From: an uncultured Roseburia sp.
GTDB lineage: Bacteria > Bacillota > Clostridia > Lachnospirales > Lachnospiraceae
DNA: 64,000 nt
NCBI GenBank assembly: GCA_947644305.1
Contig: CANRYS010000002.1
Location: forward strand, 62,001 to 126,000
Direction: 5' to 3'
The position numbers were made by a program, and so were the translations under genes. Under the pieces are notes generated by a model that saw nothing but the letters and a program-made list of their open reading frames with translations, searched no databases and was not told where the DNA came from. Shown one piece after another: positions 23,873 to 33,111 of the stretch (positions are counted from its first letter, which is position 1; each line of letters begins with the position of its first letter).

Positions 23873-24388
23873 ATGAACCATGATACGCTAAACATAAGTT
23901 ATGCGATTTACGAAAACGCAGTAGAACGGCTGGGAACGACAGAAGCGACGCTGCCAGATGTGGAATATATGTCAGAAACGATTTCCGGCGCAGGAATCGG
24001 CGGCGAAGTGGAAGAAGTCATTATAGGAATGATTTCTGCAATGACAACATCATTGAATTTCAGAACGGTATGCCCGGCAGCAGTCAGTCTAATGGAGCCG
24101 CGCACACACAAGATAGACTTGCGTGTGGCACAACAGCAGACAGACAGCAAGACCGGAGATGTAAAAGCAGTAGCGGTAAAGCATATTCTGAAACTGAAAC
24201 CCAAAAAGACAGGAATGGGGAAAGTGGCAAGTGCTTCCGCAGGGGATTTGTCGGGCGACTATGCGACAACATACTTTGCGACGTATTATAACGGGAAAAA
24301 AGTAACAGAGTTAGACCCGTTCAATTTTATCTGCATGATAAACGGCAAAGATTATCTGGCAGACGTGCGGAAAGCATTGGGGAAATAA
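23873..24388 (+). CDS. Tail tube protein, P2 FII-like
   Basis: ATG at 23873 follows AAAGGAGGAAAGAGAC. The 171-residue protein (MNHDTLNISYAIYENAVERL, then DVEYMSETISGAGIGGEVEE) has the P2 FII pattern, including a C-terminal FNFICMINGKDYLADVRKAL. It polymerises inside the sheath to form the DNA conduit. A terminator follows. Confidence 0.9.
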   Translation: MNHDTLNISYAIYENAVERLGTTEATLPDVEYMSETISGAGIGGEVEEVIIGMISAMTTSLNFRTVCPAAVSLMEPRTHKIDLRVAQQQTDSKTGDVKAVAVKHILKLKPKKTGMGKVASASAGDLSGDYATTYFATYYNGKKVTELDPFNFICMINGKDYLADVRKALGK

Positions 24389-24408
24389 AACAGGCAATAA
24401 AACAGGAT

Positions 24409-24435
24409 AAAAGCCAGCGGAAACGCTGGCTTTTT
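24409..24435 (+). terminator. Rho-independent terminator after the tail tube gene
   Basis: AAGCCAGCG, GAAA loop, CGCTGGCTT, then TTT. It probably lowers transcription of the tail-assembly genes relative to the abundant sheath and tube. Confidence 0.85.
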
Positions 24436-24464
24436 AATGCAATCAGAATTAGGAGGAATAAAAG

Positions 24465-24851
24465 ATGGCAGATACAACAAGCGAAAGCATGAAAGAGGAA
24501 ATGAAGAAAGCGGAAAAGACGGGAACGGTAGAACTGAAACAGGGAAAAAAGCCAGTAAGTCAGAACTACACACACACATTTTCAAGCCCGGTAGAAATTG
24601 AGGGAACAGAGTACAAAACAATGACGTTTTATTTTGAAAATCTGACAGGGTATGACATTGAAGCAATCGAGGAAGAATTGCAGGACGAACAGCGCTACGT
24701 GCTTTCACCGGAGATTTCTTCTGTATTCCAGTCAGCACTTGCCGCGCGCGCCGCAGGAATCGCGTCTGACGAAATCAAACGTCTTCCAGTTGGCGATTAT
24801 CTAAAAATCAAAAACAAGGCGCGGGATTTTTTAATAAGTGCCGGTTACTAA
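24465..24851 (+). CDS. Tail assembly chaperone (P2 gpE-like), unshifted product
   Basis: ATG at 24465 follows TTAGGAGGAATAAAAG. The 128-residue protein has SSPVEIEGTEYKTMTFYFEN and a helical C-terminus with SALAARAAGIASDEIKRL, as in P2 gpE-type chaperones that coat the tape measure during assembly. Near the 3' end lies a slippery heptamer in the correct frame, giving the longer product described next. Confidence 0.85.
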   Translation: MADTTSESMKEEMKKAEKTGTVELKQGKKPVSQNYTHTFSSPVEIEGTEYKTMTFYFENLTGYDIEAIEEELQDEQRYVLSPEISSVFQSALAARAAGIASDEIKRLPVGDYLKIKNKARDFLISAGY

Positions 24852-25015
24852 AAACCGAAAATCCGGCAAATCATTTGCGGAAACAATCCTGCAGACTGGC
24901 GCAGGCGTCACATACGCCAGTAACACATTGGCTGAAATTGCCCATCAAGAAACTTGAACGCTGGATAGACAGTGTAAACGAAGTGGAAAAGGAAGACAGG
25001 GAAAACAGCCAATAA
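24465..25015 (+). CDS. Tail assembly chaperone, -1 frameshift product (gpE+E'-like)
   Basis: At 24827-24833 the sequence T TTT TTA lies in the zero frame (GAT TTT TTA), the classic -1 slip heptamer. The -1 frame stays open from there to TAA at 25013-25015, adding about 60 residues with LKLPIKKLERWIDSVNEVEK. Frameshifting at this place between tube and tape-measure genes is conserved in lambda (G/GT) and P2 (E/E'). The extension is thought to contact tail subunits. Confidence 0.82.
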
Positions 25016-25033
25016 AAAAGGAGGTGGCAAATT

Positions 25034-28000
25034 TTGGCGGGGGTCCAGAAAGAATTTGAATTACTATTCAAACTTTCAGCGTCGCTGGGACCGAACTTCA
25101 ACAGTTCTTTCAAAAACGCAATAAACACGCAGAAGTCATTGCAGGACAGCATGAAGAAAGTCAATTCCATTCAAGGGAAAATTGACGGTTACGCAAAAAC
25201 TTCAAAAGCTATAGGAGAGCAGAACGGAAAGCTGGAGAAGTTGAAAAGCGAAAATGAAAAAATAGCTTCAAGCATAAACAGACACCAGAGCAACGCGGAA
25301 AAACTGCGAGCGAAGATTGAAGAGACAGGGGACGCTTCCGGGGAATTGACAGCACAGCTTGTCAAGGAAGAAAACGAGTTACAGAAAGACACTGAAAAGT
25401 TACAAAAAAACAAGACCCAGATACAACAAACCGCCGCCAAGATAAAACAACAAACTGAAAAATTAAATGAATTAAGTGGAGAACTGGAAGAAGCCGGGGT
25501 ATCAACCGAAAATCTGGAAGAAAAAAACGCGAAGCTTCAAAAGTCGTATGAAAAGCTGAAAAAATCACAAGACAGGATAGGTGAACTGGCAGAGAAGCAA
25601 CAACAGGTAAACCAGAGCATTTCCGAAACAAAACTAAAGCTGACAGCAACGACTGGGGCGATAGGGGCTGTAGCAGCCGCCTTTTATGCGGGACCAGTAA
25701 AATCTGCAATGGACTACGAAACAGCAATGCAGAAAGTATCAACCATTGCAGATACGCAAGCAGTACCGCTGGACAAACTTTCAAAGCAGATAACCGCATT
25801 GTCTAGCGAAACAGGCATTGCAGCGGGGGCTATAGCAGACGACGTATACAATGCAATTTCAGCAGGGCAGAAAACGGGGGACGCTGTAAACTTTGTATCA
25901 AATTCAACAAAACTTGCAAAAGCCGGATTTGCTGAAAGTAGCCAAACGCTTGACGTTTTGACGACAATATTAAACGCATACGGAATGGAAGCGGACAAAG
26001 TAGGCGTTGTATCAGATATGCTTATCCAAACGCAGAACAAAGGTAAAGTGACCGTAGGCGAATTGTCAAGCGTAATGGGTAAAATAATACCGACAGCAAA
26101 CGCGAACGGCGTAGCATTAGAACAGCTATGCGCCGGATATGCAATAATGACTTCAAAAGGTATCGCAGCAGCAGAAACTACAACATACATGAATAGCATG
26201 ATGAATGAGTTAGGCAAAAGCGGTACAACAGCAGACAAAGCACTGCGGAAAGCTGGCGGCGGAAGTTTCAAAGAATTGATGGCGTCCGGGAAGTCTTTAG
26301 GCGACGCGCTTGAAATACTTGACGAAGCGGCAAAAAAGAACAAAAAAAGCATTTCTGATATGTTCGGAAGCGCAGAAGCAGGAAAAGCCGCAATGTCGCT
26401 ATTATCAAACGGCGCAAAAGGGTTCAATGACCAAGTAGCAGGAATGGTGGATAGCACAGGCGCGACGCAATCCGCGTTTGAGAAAATGGAAGCAAGCACA
26501 AGCGCAAAAATGGAGAAAGCAAAAAATTCCATTGCGAATCTAACAATAACGCTAGGGCAGCAGCTTCTTCCAACAGCCGGAAAAGTAGCGGGAAAAGTAG
26601 CAGAACTGACTACGAAAGTAACAGACTACGCACAGAAGAATCCAAAAGCAGTAAAGACCGTATTAGCGTTAGTTTCCGGGCTTGCCGGGCTGAAAGTAGG
26701 CGGACTGGCTGCAAAACTGGGATTTCTGGAAAGCAAAAAAGGGATATTAGCGCTTCAACAAGGATTTGCAAAGTTAAGCGTATTAAAACAAAGCAAGGCG
26801 CTGGGAACGCTTGCAACTAACGCGGGGGGACTACTGAAAGCAGTAGGACCGTTCGTGGGGATTGCGGCGGCAATCGGCGGCGCAATATATTACGTCGCAA
26901 ACAATCTGGAAGAAGTACGAGGTAAAATAAAGAAGACGTTCGGCGACGAGGGGCTGGCAATATTTGACCAGATATGGGGCGTCATAACGCAAATAGGCGA
27001 CACAATGAAAACAGCCTTTGCGGGCGCAGGAACGGACGTATTCGCGGCGTTAAAAGCCGTAATACCGCCGATTGTGCAAACGCTACAGACGGCAGCAAAG
27101 ACGGTATTTCCGCTAATCGTGCAAATGATACAGCAAATACTACCATTATTGGCACAGCTTGTAGCGTCGATACTTCCGGTGGCAGCACAGATAATAACGC
27201 AACTTGTAACGGCAATATTGCCAGTGTTGGCGCAGCTGATAACTAACATAGTCCCCGTTATTGTGCAGATTGCAAGCGCAATACTCCCGGTAATTATCCA
27301 ATTATTGAATACGATTATTCCGGTTGTAACGCAGATTATTCAAGCAATATTGCCAGTGTTGACAGAACTATTAAATGCGATACTTCCATTGATTCAGATG
27401 GTAGCTGACGCAGTTTTGCCAGCAATCGTACAAGTGCTGAATACGCTCATGCCGATTATTCAAAACATAATCGACGCAGTTTTGCCAGTCTTGACAACGC
27501 TCATAAACGCACTTGTGCCAGTAGTGCAATTTTTGGCGCAGGTATTGTCAAGTGCGCTGGGGGCAGCATTGCAGGGGATAACAGCAGTGGTGCAAAACGT
27601 ACTGACAGTTTTTCAAGGGCTGATAGATTTCATAACCGGAGTTTTTACGGGAAACTGGACACAGGCATGGAACGGCGTCAAAAGCATTTTTTCCGGCATA
27701 GTGGGCGGGCTTGGAGAAATAATAAAAGCACCGCTGCGAGTGGTTGTTTCAGCAGTAAATACAGTCATAGGCGGATTGAATAAATTAAAAGTGCCGGACT
27801 GGGTGCCGGGGCTTGGTGGAAAAGGAATAAATATTCCACTGATACCGGGATTTGCAAAAGGAACAGACAAAACACCGGAAAACTTTATTGCAGGAGAAGA
27901 GGGACCGGAGTTAATCACAAACGCGCCGAAGCGCGCAGTATATACAGCAGCAGAGACGCAGAACATATTCGCAGCACAAAAGGCAGCGCAAAGAGCAAAG

Positions 28001-28213
28001 GGCGAAGCACAAGAACCGCTGGAGGTAAAGACGCCGGGCGGCGGGGCTTCAAAATCAGTAGTAATAAATCAGACAAACACTTTCAACATAAGTGGAGACA
28101 AGCCGGAACAGCTGGAAGAGACTTTGCAGAAAAACAACGAAGAACTACTACAGCAAATCGACGAAAAGCTGGGAAGCGACGAAGAAGACGAAAGGAGAAC
28201 GCGCTATGAGTAA
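25034..28213 (+). CDS. Tail tape measure protein
   Basis: TTG at 25034 follows AAGGAGGTGGCAAATT. The 1059-residue protein has an N-terminal coiled coil (residues 40-200), a TMP core with DYETAMQKVSTIADTQAVPL and TGIAAGAIADDVYNAISAGQ, then a hydrophobic heptad-like repeat region at about 27045-27540 (LLNAILPLIQMVADAVLPAI) that may insert in the host membrane. It ends with GFAKGTDKTPENFIAGEEGP, common in tape measures. Its length sets tail length. The stop overlaps the LysM gene. Confidence 0.95.
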   Translation: MAGVQKEFELLFKLSASLGPNFNSSFKNAINTQKSLQDSMKKVNSIQGKIDGYAKTSKAIGEQNGKLEKLKSENEKIASSINRHQSNAEKLRAKIEETGDASGELTAQLVKEENELQKDTEKLQKNKTQIQQTAAKIKQQTEKLNELSGELEEAGVSTENLEEKNAKLQKSYEKLKKSQDRIGELAEKQQQVNQSISETKLKLTATTGAIGAVAAAFYAGPVKSAMDYETAMQKVSTIADTQAVPLDKLSKQITALSSETGIAAGAIADDVYNAISAGQKTGDAVNFVSNSTKLAKAGFAESSQTLDVLTTILNAYGMEADKVGVVSDMLIQTQNKGKVTVGELSSVMGKIIPTANANGVALEQLCAGYAIMTSKGIAAAETTTYMNSMMNELGKSGTTADKALRKAGGGSFKELMASGKSLGDALEILDEAAKKNKKSISDMFGSAEAGKAAMSLLSNGAKGFNDQVAGMVDSTGATQSAFEKMEASTSAKMEKAKNSIANLTITLGQQLLPTAGKVAGKVAELTTKVTDYAQKNPKAVKTVLALVSGLAGLKVGGLAAKLGFLESKKGILALQQGFAKLSVLKQSKALGTLATNAGGLLKAVGPFVGIAAAIGGAIYYVANNLEEVRGKIKKTFGDEGLAIFDQIWGVITQIGDTMKTAFAGAGTDVFAALKAVIPPIVQTLQTAAKTVFPLIVQMIQQILPLLAQLVASILPVAAQIITQLVTAILPVLAQLITNIVPVIVQIASAILPVIIQLLNTIIPVVTQIIQAILPVLTELLNAILPLIQMVADAVLPAIVQVLNTLMPIIQNIIDAVLPVLTTLINALVPVVQFLAQVLSSALGAALQGITAVVQNVLTVFQGLIDFITGVFTGNWTQAWNGVKSIFSGIVGGLGEIIKAPLRVVVSAVNTVIGGLNKLKVPDWVPGLGGKGINIPLIPGFAKGTDKTPENFIAGEEGPELITNAPKRAVYTAAETQNIFAAQKAAQRAKGEAQEPLEVKTPGGGASKSVVINQTNTFNISGDKPEQLEETLQKNNEELLQQIDEKLGSDEEDERRTRYE

Positions 28214-28430
28214 GGCAAAAACATATAGAACTATTTCCGGCGATATGTGGGACCAGATAGCATACGAGCAAATGGGTTCTTCTTTTTACGCTGACCAGCT
28301 GATGAAAGCAAATAAGCAACATTTGAAACACTACGTTTTCCCAGCCGGGGTTGTATTGACAATCCCGGAAGTGGAAGACGAAGAAGTGGCAGCATTGCCG
28401 TTATGGAAAAGGGGCGTATTGCGTGAGTAG
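28206..28430 (+). CDS. LysM-type tail protein X
   Basis: ATG at 28206 overlaps the tape-measure stop by 8 bp. The 74-residue product (MSKAKTYRTISGDMWDQIAY, then MKANKQHLKHYVFPAGVVL) is a single LysM-like P2 gpX domain, which joins the tail tip to baseplate parts. The overlap indicates coupling. Confidence 0.88.
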   Translation: MSKAKTYRTISGDMWDQIAYEQMGSSFYADQLMKANKQHLKHYVFPAGVVLTIPEVEDEEVAALPLWKRGVLRE

Positions 28431-29406
28431 CGAAGTGAAAATAAACATACTGGCAGACGGGGAAGAACTGACAGAAGAACAGCTGGCAGAAATAACGACG
28501 CTGGTATATATAGACAACGACGAAAGACACATTGACGATTTGCAGCTGATAACAAACGACGCGACAGCTTTCAAAGAAAAAACAGAATTGCAAGTATCGC
28601 TAACAGATAAAAAACGGGAAGACGAAAACAGAAGCGCAAAACTAAAATGCGGCAGCTTTTATATCGACGACAAAAGGACGGACGACACAACAGGGACAAA
28701 TATAATAAAAGCGGCAGCAGTTACAGAGACGTCAAAGGTAAGACAGGAAGAAAAAAGCAACGCATGGGAGAGAATAAACCTAAAGGAACTGGCAGAGGAA
28801 CTGGCAAGAAATAATGGCTTGTCGTTAATATATGCGGCAAAATTCAATCCGGTATTTTTTCGGAAAGAGCAAATTCTGACGTCAGACATAAAATTTCTTG
28901 CGGACACTTGCGGAAGTGTAGGACTGACTTTGAAATATACAGACAATGCGCTGGTAATCTTTTCAAAATATGAGCAGCAAGCAGAGACGGCAAGGACGTT
29001 CACAAAAGGCGACGAAGAAATAATTGACATAAATCTACATCACAGAAAAAACGATACGGCATACGGAAAAAGCTGTGTGACGTATTATGACCCAGTAAAA
29101 AAAGAAATGATAACCGGGGAACATATCATAAACGAAAACGGGCGCGCATTGCAGATACGGAAAAAAGTATCGTCAACAGAAGAAGCAAGAGAAATAGCAA
29201 TGTACGCATTAAAAGAAAAAAATAGCAAAGAGTATACGGGCTATATAGTGGCTGACGGGGATATATCACTGGCAACGGGGATAGCGATTGAATTAAAAGG
29301 CTGGGAGGAATACGACCGCAAATATATTGTAAAAAAAACAGTACATATGCTACGCGGTTCAGTGTATACGACAAAAATATTTTTTGAAATGGCAATGGAG
29401 GGATAA
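28423..29406 (+). CDS. Baseplate hub, phage late control gene D-like
   Basis: GTG at 28423 overlaps gpX by 8 bp. The 327-residue protein resembles P2 gpD: RHIDDLQLITNDATAFKEKT near the start, WERINLKELAEELARNNGL, and a C-terminal LKGWEEYDRKYIVKKTVHML. The family forms the trimeric hub under the tail tube, related to T4 gp27. Confidence 0.82.
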   Translation: MSSEVKINILADGEELTEEQLAEITTLVYIDNDERHIDDLQLITNDATAFKEKTELQVSLTDKKREDENRSAKLKCGSFYIDDKRTDDTTGTNIIKAAAVTETSKVRQEEKSNAWERINLKELAEELARNNGLSLIYAAKFNPVFFRKEQILTSDIKFLADTCGSVGLTLKYTDNALVIFSKYEQQAETARTFTKGDEEIIDINLHHRKNDTAYGKSCVTYYDPVKKEMITGEHIINENGRALQIRKKVSSTEEAREIAMYALKEKNSKEYTGYIVADGDISLATGIAIELKGWEEYDRKYIVKKTVHMLRGSVYTTKIFFEMAMEG

Positions 29407-29619
29407 ATGCAGGAAGTGTTCAGAGTTGGAAAAGTACACACAATAAACGAATCAAGGCGGACTGTGCGCGTAAAATACGAAATGTACGGCGGTATGTTAT
29501 CGGCAGAATTAAAAGTAATATGGCAAAAAGAGCAATGGCTTCCCAAAATAAACGAAGAAGTATTTGTTATTTGTCCGCCAGACGGGGACGGGGACGGGTA
29601 TGTGATTGGGAGGTGCTGA
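29407..29619 (+). CDS. Baseplate spike-like protein (OB-fold, gpV-like), short
   Basis: ATG at 29407 directly follows the hub stop. The 70-residue protein (MQEVFRVGKVHTINESRRTV, then NEEVFVICPPDGDGDGYVIG) has the OB-fold start and YVIGRC ending common to gpV/gp5-type spike proteins, but no C-terminal needle. It probably caps the hub. Confidence 0.7.
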   Translation: MQEVFRVGKVHTINESRRTVRVKYEMYGGMLSAELKVIWQKEQWLPKINEEVFVICPPDGDGDGYVIGRC

Positions 29620-29621
29620 AA

Positions 29622-30086
29622 ATGGCAAAACTACATTCAAAAAAAATAAAGAACGTAAACAGCAAGAAGAAAAAAAAGAAAAAAAGAGGTAGGCGGACTA
29701 TAGGGAAATGGGGTTCGGTAAAGTTCACAGTATCGCCCAAAAAACAGAAGACATTTACCGGATTGACATGGACAACAAGCATACGCTATGACACGAAAGA
29801 AAGAAAAAAGAAAGTGTCAAAAGTTACATTCAAGGGAATAGACCCGGACACTTTTTCTTTCACAATGCGGCTTTCTGTGTTTGGCGGGCTGAATCCATTG
29901 AAAGAAATAAAAAAGCTGGACAAGTTAGCGAGAAAAGGAAAAGCAAACCGCTTGATTATAGGCGGGAAAAAATACGGGAAATATAAAACGGTCATAACCG
30001 GAATAACAAAAAATCTGAAATATTTTGACCGGAAAGGAAATTTATGGATAGCAGAAGCAAAAATATCCATGAAAGAAAAACCGTAA
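29622..30086 (+). CDS. Tail protein U-like (phage P2 gpU family)
   Basis: ATG at 29622 follows GGGAGGTGCTGAAA. The first 30 residues are extremely Lys-rich; the rest (WGSVKFTVSPKKQKTFTGLT, SFTMRLSVFGGLNPLKEI, LKYFDRKGNLWIAEAKISMK) matches the gpU pattern of a beta-rich tail terminator or baseplate protein. Function assigned by pattern and position. Confidence 0.65.
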   Translation: MAKLHSKKIKNVNSKKKKKKKRGRRTIGKWGSVKFTVSPKKQKTFTGLTWTTSIRYDTKERKKKVSKVTFKGIDPDTFSFTMRLSVFGGLNPLKEIKKLDKLARKGKANRLIIGGKKYGKYKTVITGITKNLKYFDRKGNLWIAEAKISMKEKP

Positions 30087-30102
30087 AAGGGAGGTGGCTA
30101 CG

Positions 30103-30447
30103 GTGGCGCGGGTAGCAATGAGCGAAATGCCGGAAATATCACTGGCAGAAGAAGAACTGGAAAAAGATGTGGCGCAATGCGCAAGAATGATATTCAGCAC
30201 GCCGAAAGGTTCAGTCCCTTATATGCGTGGGTTCGGAATCGAGCCGGGGCTTGTAGATAACAGAATTACGCAAGACATAAACGAAATCGTTGATGAAAGT
30301 TACGAACAGGTGGAACGTTACGAACCGCGTATGGATTTAGAAGACGTCGAACAGGAAGTAGACGCAATGACAGGGAATGTAGATATAATAATTTCCTACA
30401 CATTGGAAGACGAAGAAGACGACGAAGAGGGGGAAGATGATGAATAG
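30103..30447 (+). CDS. Baseplate protein W (gp25-like)
   Basis: GTG at 30103 has GGAGG with 8-base spacing; GTG 30094 is the alternative. The product (MSEMPEISLAEEELEKDVAQ, then PKGSVPYMRGFGIEPGLVDN) carries the signature of P2 gpW/T4 gp25, a sheath-initiating wedge protein. The tail is strongly acidic. It overlaps the next gene by 11 bp. Confidence 0.85.
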   Translation: MARVAMSEMPEISLAEEELEKDVAQCARMIFSTPKGSVPYMRGFGIEPGLVDNRITQDINEIVDESYEQVERYEPRMDLEDVEQEVDAMTGNVDIIISYTLEDEEDDEEGEDDE

Positions 30448-31558
30448 AAAATATCCAGATATTGATTTTGTCGAAACGGACGCACAGGAAATAGTATCAA
30501 CAATGATACAAATGTATGAAGAATTGACAAAAAAGACGCTATACCCGGCTTCCCCAGAACGCCTTTTTATATCGTGGTGCGCTTCTGTTATCATACAGCA
30601 GCGCGTATTGATAAACGAGACGGCAAAAAAGAATGTACCGCGCTATGCGGACGGGGAATATTTAGATAGTCTTGCAGAACTATTCAGAGACATTGAACGG
30701 CTTCCAGCAAGCAAGGCAAAAGCGACATTCCGCTGCTACATTTCAGAACCGCAGCAACAAAGCGTATTCATTCCGGCAGGAACGCGAGTTACGGCTGACG
30801 GGGATATAATGTTCACGCTTGACAGGGTTATAGAGATACCAGCAGGAAGCACCTATGCCGACGCAGAGGGAACTTGTCAGACAGAGGGGGAAGAAGGGAA
30901 CGGGTTTGAAGCAGGACAGGTAAAACAGATTGTAGACGTATACGACTACTTTCAGAAGATAGAAAATATTACAGCGTCTTCCGGCGGCGCAGAACAAGAA
31001 AGCGACGAAGCGTTTTACGAACGCATGAGAGAGAGCATGGAGAGTTTCAGCACAGCGGGACCGGTAAACAGTTACATATATCATGCAAAATCAGTATCAG
31101 TAGCAGTGCAAGACGTAGTAGCGACAAGCCCGACGCCGGGGACGGTTGATGTGCGCGTGTTGTTAAAAAGCGGGACAGACGGGGCGGAAGCAGTTATGGA
31201 CGATATAGAAAAGGCGTTAAATGCGGATAACATTAGACCGCTGACAGACTATGTGACGGTAGCAGCGCCAGAAACAGACGACTTTGAAATAGACGTGACA
31301 TACTACATACCGCAGGAACAACAGGCAAACGCGCTTGTCATAGACGCTGACGCAAAGGCAGCAGTGCAGTCATACATAGAATGGCAGACAGGAAAAATGG
31401 GGAGGGATATAAACCCGTCACAGCTGACAGCAAAATTGATGGAAGCCGGGGTAAAGCGCGTAGAAGTGACAAAGCCGGAATTTTCCGTAGTAGAGCAAAC
31501 ACACATTGCAAAGCTGACAAGCAGCACAATAAAGAATGGGGGGATAGAAAGTGTATAG
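30437..31558 (+). CDS. Baseplate wedge protein J
   Basis: ATG at 30437 overlaps gpW. The 373-residue protein matches P2 gpJ: NVPRYADGEYLDSLAELFRD, VFIPAGTRVTADGDIMF, GGAEQESDEAFYERMRESME and a C-terminal GVKRVEVTKPEFSVVEQTHI. It links baseplate wedges. It ends in TAG and overlaps gpI by 8 bp, showing TAG works as a stop in this phage. Confidence 0.92.
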   Translation: MMNRKYPDIDFVETDAQEIVSTMIQMYEELTKKTLYPASPERLFISWCASVIIQQRVLINETAKKNVPRYADGEYLDSLAELFRDIERLPASKAKATFRCYISEPQQQSVFIPAGTRVTADGDIMFTLDRVIEIPAGSTYADAEGTCQTEGEEGNGFEAGQVKQIVDVYDYFQKIENITASSGGAEQESDEAFYERMRESMESFSTAGPVNSYIYHAKSVSVAVQDVVATSPTPGTVDVRVLLKSGTDGAEAVMDDIEKALNADNIRPLTDYVTVAAPETDDFEIDVTYYIPQEQQANALVIDADAKAAVQSYIEWQTGKMGRDINPSQLTAKLMEAGVKRVEVTKPEFSVVEQTHIAKLTSSTIKNGGIESV

Positions 31559-32387
31559 GACGATTTACAGCACAGACTTTACAGACTATCTTCCAGAGCC
31601 GTTAAAAAGAGACAGAAAGATATTTGCGACAGCAAAAGCAATGTCGGAGAAAATGCTTGAAGTATCTGGACTGTTAGACAACACGCTGATATATTCAAGG
31701 ATTGACGAATTGCCGGAAAATATTCTTGATATATTGGCATATGATTTTCACTGCGACTGGTACGACGTAAATTACAGCATAGACATAAAACGGAAGATAT
31801 TAAAAAGCAATGTAATCATACATAAAAGACTGGGAACGAAATACGCAGTCACAAGGGCGCTGGAAGACGTATACAAAACAGCGTCAGTGCAAGAGTGGTT
31901 CGAGTATGGCGGGAATCCGTACTGCTTCAAAATAACCGTAAATATAGGGAATGAGGGGCTAACAGAGGACACAACAAGAGAAATAGAAAGCAAAATGTGG
32001 TTCTACAAAAATCTGCGTTCACATTGCGACGGAATATATTATCAATTAGACGCAGAAACCGCGACAATAAGGGCAGCGCCAGTATTGCTATACGGTGGAA
32101 TATTAAAAGTAAAACCACTGCTAAAAGAAGAAATAAAAACACAGGCAGAAAAGAATGTTTCAGCAACACTTCTTGACGGCGGAACATTGAAAGTAAAACC
32201 GCTGCTAAAAACTAACATAGAAACAAAGGCGCAGGAAACCGCAATGTCAGCAATACGAGGAAGCGAAAAGATGAAAATAAAAACCTATGTGGAAGAAAAA
32301 ATAAGAAGCGAAGCAGAAGCGACGGCGGCAGCGTTTTTGAAATCAAAAAACACAATTCATATCAGAAAGGAGACAGACAATGGCTAG
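31551..32387 (+). CDS. Tail protein I (P2 gpI-like) with C-terminal tandem repeats
   Basis: GTG at 31551 overlaps gpJ. Residues 1-170 match P2 gpI (PEPLKRDRKIFATAKAMSEK, YDFHCDWYDVNYSIDIKRKI, FKITVNIGNEG). Residues 178-278 hold about four repeats of 28-30 residues: GGILKVKPLLKEEIKTQAE, GGTLKVKPLLKTNIETKAQ, a diverged third and a partial fourth. gpI connects baseplate to fibres; the repeats may extend it as a fibre-binding stalk. The repeats are not part of P2 gpI as I know it. Confidence 0.82.
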   Translation: MYRTIYSTDFTDYLPEPLKRDRKIFATAKAMSEKMLEVSGLLDNTLIYSRIDELPENILDILAYDFHCDWYDVNYSIDIKRKILKSNVIIHKRLGTKYAVTRALEDVYKTASVQEWFEYGGNPYCFKITVNIGNEGLTEDTTREIESKMWFYKNLRSHCDGIYYQLDAETATIRAAPVLLYGGILKVKPLLKEEIKTQAEKNVSATLLDGGTLKVKPLLKTNIETKAQETAMSAIRGSEKMKIKTYVEEKIRSEAEATAAAFLKSKNTIHIRKETDNG

Positions 32388-33111
32388 TAAATATTACTCA
32401 TTGGTTACAGACGTAGGCGCGGAAAAAATGCTGGAAGCCGTAAACAATGACCGAAAAGTGGATATAACAGAATTTGCGGTAGGAGACGGCAACGGGGCAT
32501 ATTACAAACCGACAGCAGAACAAACGACGCTACGGCATGAAGTATGGCGCGGCGCTGTAAACGCTTGCCGCATTAGCGAAGAATCGGAAAACGTGTTGAT
32601 TGTTGACAGCGTGATACCGTCTGACGCTGGAGGTTTTACAATCCGGGAAATGGCGATATTCGACAGCGAGGGAAACATGATTGCAGTATGTAGCACGCCG
32701 GACACAGAAAAAGTAAAAGTGACAGACGGCGTAGTGCATGAACTTGACTTGTCAATGGAAATCGTACTGACAAATACAGACAGCGTGCAGCTAGTAGTAG
32801 ACCCGAATGTGGTAACAGCAACAAAAAAAGACATAGAGGAAGCAGAAAAACGACTGGGACTGCGTATTGAATCAATCAATCAGACTGTAAATGAGGAATG
32901 GCAGCAAGCACTAATCATCATAGGGCAGCAGAGCAATGTTACAGACGAAATACAAGCGAATATTCTCGACTTGGGGCTTGTGGTCACAGCACTTGCAGAA
33001 GCAAAGGCGATAAACGCGGACAATATCGCACTGGAAACGTTCATGGCAGACAATGATATTATCATGATTTCCGGCGCGTACAGCAAAACAGAAAAGATGG
33101 TGTACGCATAA
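32380..33111 (+). CDS. Tail fibre N-terminal protein (P2 gpH N-terminus-like)
   Basis: ATG at 32380 overlaps gpI and follows AAAGGAGACAGACA. The 243-residue protein starts ASKYYSLVTDVGAEKMLEAV and has GGFTIREMAIFDSEGNMIAV, typical of the fibre-attachment domain (DUF3751-type). A helical C-terminus follows, but no receptor-binding head. The DGR genes come directly after it, so the variable protein at 34989 may supply host binding. Stop and next start overlap as TAATG. Confidence 0.85.
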   Translation: MASKYYSLVTDVGAEKMLEAVNNDRKVDITEFAVGDGNGAYYKPTAEQTTLRHEVWRGAVNACRISEESENVLIVDSVIPSDAGGFTIREMAIFDSEGNMIAVCSTPDTEKVKVTDGVVHELDLSMEIVLTNTDSVQLVVDPNVVTATKKDIEEAEKRLGLRIESINQTVNEEWQQALIIIGQQSNVTDEIQANILDLGLVVTALAEAKAINADNIALETFMADNDIIMISGAYSKTEKMVYA

